Assembly: GCF_000306785.1 (NCBI RefSeq)
Contig: NC_017955.1
Span: forward strand, 5,332,001-5,396,000
Direction of reading: 5' to 3'
Length of the DNA stretch: 64,000 nt
From: Modestobacter italicus
GTDB lineage: Bacteria > Actinomycetota > Actinomycetes > Mycobacteriales > Geodermatophilaceae
The translations under genes were made by a program, and so were the position numbers. The notes beneath the pieces are model-generated. The model was not told the origin of the DNA and made no database searches. It was given only the letters and a program-made list of their open reading frames with translations. Of the stretch, positions 58,879-64,000 are shown piece by piece; the stretch's first letter is position 1; each line of letters opens with the position of its first letter.

Positions 58879-59996
58879 CGGTCGGCGGTGCGGTGGATGG
58901 GGCCCTCGGCGCCGGTGAGCCGTTCGCCGGAACCGCCCCAGCGGCCGGCGATGATCTCCGCGGCGATCGACACCGCGGTCTCCTCCGGCGTCCGGGCGCC
59001 GAGGTCCAGCCCGATCGGCGAGGAGAGGCGCTCGAGCTCGTCGTCCTTGATGCCCGCCTCGCGCAGCCGGTCCAGCCGCTCGTCGTGGGTGCGCCGCGAT
59101 CCCATCGCGCCGACGTAGGCCACCGGCAGCCGCAGCGCGACCTCCAGCAGCGGGACGTCGAACTTCGGGTCGTGGGTGAGCACGCAGAGCACGGTGCGCT
59201 CGTCGATCCGCCCGGCGTCGGCCTCGGCCTGCAGGTAGCGGTGCGGCCACTCGACGACCACCTCGTCGGCGTCGGGGAAGCGGCGCGCGGTGGCGAACAC
59301 CGGGCGGGCGTCGCAGACGGTGACGCGGTAGCCGAGGAACGAGCCGACCCGGGCGACCGCCGCGGCGAAGTCGATGGCGCCGAAGACGACCATCCGGGCC
59401 GGCGGGGCGAAGGAGGAGACGAACACGGTGATGTCGTCGCCGCGCCGCTCGCCGTCGTGGCCGTAGGTGAGCGTCGCCGTCCGGCCGGCGGCCAGCATGC
59501 CGCGGGCGTCGTCGGCCACGGCGCCGTCGAGGTGCTCCTCGCCGAACGAGCCCGACGCCCGGTCGGGCCACAGCACCATCCGCCGGCCCAGCCGGTCGGG
59601 CGGGCCCTTGACGCAGGTGACCACGGCGACCGGCTCGTGCTCGGCGACCGACGTGGCCACCTCGCCCAGCTCGGGGAAGGACTCCCGGGAGATCGCCTCC
59701 ACGTAGACGTCGAGGATGCCGCCGCAGGTCAGGCCGACGGCGAAGGCGTCGTCGTCGCTGACGCCGTAGCGCTCCAGCGTCGGTTCACCGGAGGCGACGA
59801 CGTCCTTGGCCTCCTCGTAGACCGCGCCCTCGACGCAGCCGCCGGACACGCTGCCGACCGCCGTCCCGTCGGGGCCGACGAGCATCGAGGCACCCGGTGG
59901 GCGCGGCGCCGAGCGCCAGGTGCCCACGACGGTGCCGACCCCCACCGTCTCCCCCGCCTGCCACCAGCCGACCAGGTCGTCCAGGACATCTCTCAT
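58875..59996 (-). CDS. XdhC/CoxF family molybdenum cofactor insertion protein
   Basis: The 373-residue protein has the N-terminal XdhC/CoxI domain ([38 protein letters not shown], then GLTCGGILDVYVE) and the C-terminal Rossmann-like XdhC domain (RMVVFGAIDFAAAVARVGSFLGYRVTVCDARPVFA, ending YVGAMGSRRTHDERL). Such proteins sulfurate and insert Mo cofactor into xanthine-oxidase-family enzymes; CoxF/CoxI are the CODH versions. It lies downstream of the CoxE- and CoxD-like genes and probably serves the CoxL of this window 42 kb away. Confidence 0.9.
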   Translation of the reverse strand: MRDVLDDLVGWWQAGETVGVGTVVGTWRSAPRPPGASMLVGPDGTAVGSVSGGCVEGAVYEEAKDVVASGEPTLERYGVSDDDAFAVGLTCGGILDVYVEAISRESFPELGEVATSVAEHEPVAVVTCVKGPPDRLGRRMVLWPDRASGSFGEEHLDGAVADDARGMLAAGRTATLTYGHDGERRGDDITVFVSSFAPPARMVVFGAIDFAAAVARVGSFLGYRVTVCDARPVFATARRFPDADEVVVEWPHRYLQAEADAGRIDERTVLCVLTHDPKFDVPLLEVALRLPVAYVGAMGSRRTHDERLDRLREAGIKDDELERLSSPIGLDLGARTPEETAVSIAAEIIAGRWGGSGERLTGAEGPIHRTADR

Positions 59997-60068
59997 CCGA
60001 TTGCTCCTTCAGCGGCGTCGTCCAGAGGCTCGTCCCGAGCGTGCGAGGGATGAGGAGGACGAGGTCCT

Positions 60069-61211
60069 TCATGCATGGGTGATCACTCCTGCCAGTTGCT
60101 CGAACGCGGCCAGGCTGTGCCCGGCGACGAAGTGGTCCACGGACGGCAGCGCCGCCACCATGCCCGCGGTCAGCGGCTCGTAGCCGGACCGGCCCTTGTG
60201 CGGGTTCACCCAGACGACGGCGTGCGCGAGCCGTTGCAGCCGACCCATCTGCTCGGCGAGCAGCTCGGCGCCGCCCCGCTCCCAGCCGTCGCTGCAGACC
60301 ACGACGACGGCACCGCGGGCGGTGCCGCGCTGGCCCCAGCGGTCCAGGAAGGCCTTGAGCACCTCGCCGATCCGGGTCCCGCCGGACCAGTCGGGGATGG
60401 CCGAGCCGCTGGCCGCCAGCGCCCGGTCGGGGTCGCGCAGCCGCAGCTCGCGGGTGACCCGGGTCAGCCGGGTGCCGATGGTGAAGACCTCGGTGCTCGC
60501 CGGACGGGCCCGGACGGCGGCGTGCGCGAACCGCAGCAGCGCGTCGGCGTAGGGGCTCATCGAGCCGGAGACGTCGATCAGCAGCACCACCCGGCGCGGG
60601 CGGGGCCGGGCGCGGTGGTGCTGCAGCCGGGTCACCTCGCCGCCGTCGCGCAGCGCCCGCCGCACGGTACGCGCCCGGTGCACCGAGCCGTGCGGCGACG
60701 CGCTGCGCCGCCGGGAGGCGCGCATCGGGGCGGCCGGGACCAGCAGCGCGAACAGCCGGCGCAGCTGGTCGCGCTCGGCGGCGGTCAGCTCGGCGACGTC
60801 TCGGTGCCGGAGCACCTCCTCGCCGCTGGCCCGGGTGGCGAGGTCGCTGGGCTCGCCGCCGTCCTCGCTGCCCTCACCGGGGACCATCGGCGCGGTCTGC
60901 GCCACCCGGGGCTGCTCGGCGCCGGTCGACCGCCGCGGCCGCGGCGCCTCCCCGCCGAAGTAGGCGGCGAAGGCCGCGTCGTAGCGGTCCAGGTCGTCCG
61001 GGCTGCCGCACAGCGTCAGCCGCCCGGCCCAGTAGACGGCGGTCGGGTCCAGGACGTCGAGGTGCGCCGCCGCGGCCAGCATCGCCTCCACCCGGTCGGG
61101 CGAGGCCGCCACGCCGGCGTGCCGGAGCGTGCGGGCGAACCCGAGGACGACCGTGACGACGTCCCGGGTGCCGTTGCCCGCCGCCGCGCCGGCGACCGTG
61201 TCAGCCGCCAC
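60069..61211 (-). CDS. coxE: CoxE-like VWA protein
   Basis: The 380-residue protein has an N-terminal helical part (VVLGFARTLRHAGVAASPDRVEAMLAAAAHLD) and a VWA domain with MIDAS LIDVSGSMSPYADALLRFAHA (about 212-232), then WSGGTRIGEVL and VCSDGWERGG. This is the CoxE/YehP pattern. With the AAA protein encoded upstream it would insert copper/sulfur or otherwise mature the CODH-type enzyme. The GTG at 61211 overlaps the coxD-like gene by 11 bp. Confidence 0.9.
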   Translation of the reverse strand: MAADTVAGAAAGNGTRDVVTVVLGFARTLRHAGVAASPDRVEAMLAAAAHLDVLDPTAVYWAGRLTLCGSPDDLDRYDAAFAAYFGGEAPRPRRSTGAEQPRVAQTAPMVPGEGSEDGGEPSDLATRASGEEVLRHRDVAELTAAERDQLRRLFALLVPAAPMRASRRRSASPHGSVHRARTVRRALRDGGEVTRLQHHRARPRPRRVVLLIDVSGSMSPYADALLRFAHAAVRARPASTEVFTIGTRLTRVTRELRLRDPDRALAASGSAIPDWSGGTRIGEVLKAFLDRWGQRGTARGAVVVVCSDGWERGGAELLAEQMGRLQRLAHAVVWVNPHKGRSGYEPLTAGMVAALPSVDHFVAGHSLAAFEQLAGVITHA

Positions 61212-62103
61212 CGAACAGCGCCCCCCGGGTCAGGGCGTGCACGCGGTCGGTGTCCTCGCGGTACTTGAGCACCGCGCCCAGCGTGCGGGCCGCGGTGTCG
61301 GGGTCGAGCTCGCGGGCGCCGAGGGCGTGCAGCGCGCTCGCCCAGTCCATCGCCTCGGCCACGCCGGGCGGCTTCAGCAGGTCGAGGCTCCGCAGCTTGG
61401 CGGTCGCCCGGGCCACCTGGCGGGCCAGCGAGTCGGTGACGTCGGGGAGCCGGCGCCGCAGGATCGCCACCTCGCGCTCGAAGTCGGGGTGCTCCAGCCA
61501 GTGGTAGAGGCACCGCCGCTTGAGCGCGTCGTGCACCTCGCGGGTCCGGTTGGAGGTCAGCACGACCAGCGGCGGCGTCTCGGCCCGCACCGTGCCCAGC
61601 TCCGGGATGGAGATGGTGAAGTCGCTGAGCACCTCGAGCAGGAACGCCTCGAACTCGTCGTCGGCCCGGTCCACCTCGTCGACGAGCAGCACCGACGGCG
61701 AGTCCTCCAGCGCCTGCAGCAGCGGGCGGGCCAGCAGGAACCGCCGGTCGTAGAGCCCGGCCTCCAGCTCCGCCGGGTCGCCGGCGGCGTTGGCGGCCTC
61801 GGCGGCGCGCAGGTGCAGCAGCTGGCGGCCGAAGTCCCAGTCGTAGAGGGCGTGGCTGGCCTCCAGCCCCTCGTAGCACTGCAGCCGGTAGAGGGGCCGG
61901 CCGGTGACCTCGGCCAGCGCCCGGGCCAGCGCCGTCTTGCCGACCCCGGCCTCGCCCTCCAGGAACAGCGGGCGGTGCATCACCAGCGCCAGGTAGGCCG
62001 CGGTGGCCAGCCCCTCGTCGGGCAGGTAGCCGGTGGCCTCCAGCGCGGTGCCGAGTGCGACGGGGTCAGCGGGGAGGGTGGGCTGGCTCACGCCCAGCAG
62101 CAT
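61201..62103 (-). CDS. coxD: CoxD-like AAA+ ATPase (MoxR type)
   Basis: The 300-residue ATPase has Walker A LEGEAGVGKTALARAL (about 48-63), the characteristic LQCYEGLEASHALYDWDFGRQLLHLR, Walker B VLLVDEVDRADDEFEAFLLEVLSD and sensor 1 VLTSNRTREVHDALKRRCLYHW. This matches CoxD-type MoxR proteins, chaperones of Mo-Cu and related hydroxylases. The start is ATG 62103 or GTG 62091. It leads the coxD-coxE-xdhC unit. Confidence 0.9.
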   Translation of the reverse strand: MLLGVSQPTLPADPVALGTALEATGYLPDEGLATAAYLALVMHRPLFLEGEAGVGKTALARALAEVTGRPLYRLQCYEGLEASHALYDWDFGRQLLHLRAAEAANAAGDPAELEAGLYDRRFLLARPLLQALEDSPSVLLVDEVDRADDEFEAFLLEVLSDFTISIPELGTVRAETPPLVVLTSNRTREVHDALKRRCLYHWLEHPDFEREVAILRRRLPDVTDSLARQVARATAKLRSLDLLKPPGVAEAMDWASALHALGARELDPDTAARTLGAVLKYREDTDRVHALTRGALFGGG

Positions 62104-62130
62104 CCCACCCCGGCGGTGGGTCGTGCGCCG

Positions 62131-62400
62131 TCAGTCGGTGGCCATCGCCTCGAGGTAGTCGTCGTAGCCGGCGATCACGTCCTCCAGGTCCAGGACCTCG
62201 GGGAAGTCGGCCACCTCCTGGTGCTTGCGCAGGAACAGCACCGTCCGCCGGACGACGTCCTCCTCGTCGTCGCTGCCCAGCCGGTCCATCACCTCGGGCG
62301 TCACCGTGACGTAGGTGCGGACGTCCTCCAGCTCGCTGGGCTGCACCACCAGGTAGGAGTTCTCGCCCTGCGCGTCGATCTCGATGTCGTCGTCGGCCAT
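62131..62400 (-). CDS. Small acidic conserved protein of unknown function
   Basis: The 89-residue soluble protein is rich in Asp, Glu and Val: MADDDIEIDAQGENSYLVVQPSE, then TPEVMDRLGSDDEEDVVRRTVLFLRKHQEVADFPEVLDLEDVIAGYDDYL. No function assigned. It lies upstream of the CoxD-like gene on the same strand and downstream of the zinc alcohol dehydrogenase. Confidence 0.75.
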   Translation of the reverse strand: MADDDIEIDAQGENSYLVVQPSELEDVRTYVTVTPEVMDRLGSDDEEDVVRRTVLFLRKHQEVADFPEVLDLEDVIAGYDDYLEAMATD

Positions 62401-62442
62401 GTCCTCCGCCCTACCCGGACCAGCCAGCTGAAACGCGGCCGG

Positions 62443-63489
62443 TCAGCCGGCCATCGTGGCGATGTCGATGACGAACCGGTAGCGGACGTCGCTGGCGACC
62501 ACCCGGTCGTAGGCCTCGTCGATCTGGTCGGCGGAGATGACCTCGACCTCGGCGCCCAGCCCGTGCTCGGCGCAGAAGTCGAGCATCTCCTGGGTCTCCC
62601 GGATGCCGCCGATCATCGAACCGGCCAGGCTGCGCCGGCCCTCGAGCAGCGGGAACGCCGGCACCTGCAGCGGCTCCTCCGGCAGGCCCACGTTGACCAG
62701 CGCGCCGTCCAGCTTCAGCAGGCCCAGGTAGGCGCCCATGTCGACGGAGGCGGAGATGGTGGACACGATCAGGTCGAAGCGGCCGGCCAGCGCCTGGAAG
62801 GTCTCCGGGTCGCCGGTGGCGTGGTAGTGGTCGGCGCCCAGGCGCAGCCCGTCCTCCTGCTTCTTCAGCGACTGGCTGAGCACGGTGACCTCGGCGCCCA
62901 TCGCCTTGGCGAGCCGGACGCCCATGTGGCCGAGCCCGCCGAGACCGACGACGGCCACGTGCTTGCCCGGGCCGGCGCCCCAGTGCCGCAGCGGCGAGTA
63001 GAGCGTGATGCCGGCGCACAGCAGCGGCGCGGCGACGTCGAGGGCGATGCCCTCCGGGATGTGCAGCGTGTACGCCTCGTCGACGACGATCTTCTCGCTG
63101 TAGCCGCCGTCGGTGGGCCGGCCGTCGCGGCCGATCGCGTCGTAGGTGCCGATGTTGCCCTGCTGGCAGTACTGCTCCTCGCCGGCCAGGCAGGGATCGC
63201 ACTCGCGGCAGGAGTCGACCATGCAGCCGACGCCGGCCCGGTCGCCGACCGCGAACCGGGTGACCTCGGAGCCCACGGCCGAGACGACGCCGGCGATCTC
63301 GTGGCCGGGGACGAGCGGGAAGAGGGTGTCGCCCCACTCCCCGCGGGCGGTGTGGATGTCGGAGTGGCAGATGCCGGCGTAGGCGATGTCGATGAGCACG
63401 TCGTGCGGGCCCAGGTCGCGGCGCTCGATGGTCGTCGCCACGAAGGGCGCGCCGGTGCCGGAGGTGGAGCGGGCGTTGACGGTCAGCAC
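62443..63489 (-). CDS. Zinc-dependent NAD(P)+ alcohol dehydrogenase (YahK/cinnamyl-ADH-like)
   Basis: The 348-residue medium-chain dehydrogenase has catalytic Cys41 (GICHSDIH), [10 protein letters not shown], structural zinc Cys in [15 protein letters not shown], and NADP-type [24 protein letters not shown]. It reduces aldehydes or oxidises primary alcohols. It lacks the features of the NDMA-dependent type. The GTG at 63489 has GGGAGA upstream; the longer ORF would begin in a non-protein-like stretch. Divergent from the M18 gene. Confidence 0.92.
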   Translation of the reverse strand: MLTVNARSTSGTGAPFVATTIERRDLGPHDVLIDIAYAGICHSDIHTARGEWGDTLFPLVPGHEIAGVVSAVGSEVTRFAVGDRAGVGCMVDSCRECDPCLAGEEQYCQQGNIGTYDAIGRDGRPTDGGYSEKIVVDEAYTLHIPEGIALDVAAPLLCAGITLYSPLRHWGAGPGKHVAVVGLGGLGHMGVRLAKAMGAEVTVLSQSLKKQEDGLRLGADHYHATGDPETFQALAGRFDLIVSTISASVDMGAYLGLLKLDGALVNVGLPEEPLQVPAFPLLEGRRSLAGSMIGGIRETQEMLDFCAEHGLGAEVEVISADQIDEAYDRVVASDVRYRFVIDIATMAG

Positions 63490-63628
63490 GTGGGGGGTCT
63501 CCCGGGGTCCTCGGGCCCGCTCCCTGCCGGCGGCCCGTTCGGCCCCCACAACCTACGGTCCGCAGCGGGAGCCGCCCCCGGCGAGACCGCAGGCTGGGGG
63601 CACCTCGGCGATTGGGCAGGATGGCGGC

Positions 63629-64000
63629 ATGCCGACGCCGGACCGCACGCCGACCGACGAGCTCGCCCTGGGCGACGACCTGCGCGCGTTCGTCGACGCC
63701 TCGCCGTCGCCGTTCCACGCGGTGGCCGAGCTGTCGCGGCGGTTGCGGCCGGCCGGGTTCACCGAGCTGGCCGAGCCGGACGCCTGGTCGCTGACGCCGG
63801 GCGGGGCGCACTTCGTCGTCCGGCACGGCAGCCTCATCGCGTTCCGGGTGGGCAGCGCACCGCTGGCCGAGGCCGGGATGCGGCTGGTCGGCGCGCACAC
63901 CGACTCCCCCACGTTCAAGGTGCGCCCGCACTCCGACGTCCGGCAGGCCGGCTACCGGCTGGTCGGGGTCGAGCCCTACGGCGGCGGCCTCTGGCACACC
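63629..64000 (+). CDS. M18 family aminopeptidase (3' end outside window)
   Basis: The visible 124 codons read MPTPDRTPTDELALGDDLRAFVDASPSPFHAVAELSRRL, then VVRHGSLIAFRVGSAP and RLVGAHTDSPTFKVRP (first zinc His and Asp) and YGGGLWHT, the N-terminal half of the M18 (aspartyl aminopeptidase, ApeB) family. The gene runs off the window. The ATG at 63629 begins the family sequence. Confidence 0.92.
   Translation, partial: MPTPDRTPTDELALGDDLRAFVDASPSPFHAVAELSRRLRPAGFTELAEPDAWSLTPGGAHFVVRHGSLIAFRVGSAPLAEAGMRLVGAHTDSPTFKVRPHSDVRQAGYRLVGVEPYGGGLWHT

Noticed and set aside
59785-60072. 95-codon ORF overlapping the coxE stop and the xdhC start
   Set aside because: Its ATG overlaps the coxE-like stop, but beyond the first 25 codons it runs in a non-protein-like frame inside xdhC, and xdhC has its own AAGGAG site.
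1-64000. tRNA, rRNA, CRISPR array, prophage or insertion sequence
   Set aside because: No cloverleaf with a GTTCGA-type T arm, no rRNA-like stretch, no regularly spaced repeats and no transposase or integrase motif were found. The only mobile-like gene is the 13E12/HNH protein.

Overview
The window is about 64 kb of very GC-rich DNA, gene-dense on both strands, with G or C at almost every third codon position and frequent GTG starts. It is clearly actinobacterial. The mycothiol-dependent nitroreductase homologue, an IdeR/DtxR-type iron box, a DUF222/HNH (13E12-type) protein, a complete mycofactocin gene set and an aerobic CODH-like cluster fit a soil actinomycete, most likely of the Geodermatophilaceae (Blastococcus, Geodermatophilus, Modestobacter). 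The family assignment is inference. I see no rRNA, tRNA, CRISPR array, phage module or classical insertion sequence.

Layout. 1-5 kb: tldE (cut by the window edge) and tldD, then a Na+/H+ antiporter with a C-terminal UBP zinc finger beside a stand-alone UBP zinc finger gene. 5-8 kb: a small MarR regulon (SDR, SnoaL-like gene with an internal amber codon, alpha/beta hydrolase, marR) marked by two copies of one palindrome. 8-12 kb: housekeeping enzymes (metallo-beta-lactamase fold, amidohydrolase, DedA, HAD, hydrolase). 12-19 kb: coxS-coxL-coxM and coxG plus a GAF-domain regulator; the CoxL active-site loop is of form II type. 19-25 kb: transporters and regulators. 25-29 kb: mftF in an operon with an isochorismatase-family hydrolase and an NCS1 permease. 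29-33 kb: ribosomal protein L31 type B, an FAD oxidoreductase and two tandem iron-siderophore binding lipoproteins behind an iron box. 33-43 kb: mftE, mftD, a VWA/MoxR pair, two mycofactocin-coupled SDRs, mftC, mftB, mftA and mftR, with two short unrecognised ORFs. 43-52 kb: small stress and redox genes, a DrrAB-like ABC exporter with its TetR regulator, the 13E12/HNH gene, a class V aminotransferase and an FAD monooxygenase. 52-57 kb: an NDMA-dependent (mycofactocin-linked) alcohol dehydrogenase, then a second MoxR/VWA pair whose VWA gene is frameshifted. 57-64 kb: M20 peptidase, XdhC/CoxF, CoxE-like VWA, CoxD-like AAA protein, a zinc alcohol dehydrogenase and the start of an M18 aminopeptidase.

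How it works together. The core theme is mycofactocin. MftA is the precursor peptide, MftB its chaperone and MftC the radical SAM enzyme; MftE, MftD and MftF mature and glycosylate the cofactor, and the SDRs and the NDMA-type alcohol dehydrogenase are the expected users of it. The genes are broken into separate transcription units over 28 kb. mftA and mftD share a palindromic promoter element that is the best candidate for the MftR operator. The CODH-like cluster is likewise split: the structural genes lie near 13-17 kb and the CoxD/E/F-type maturation genes near 59-62 kb.
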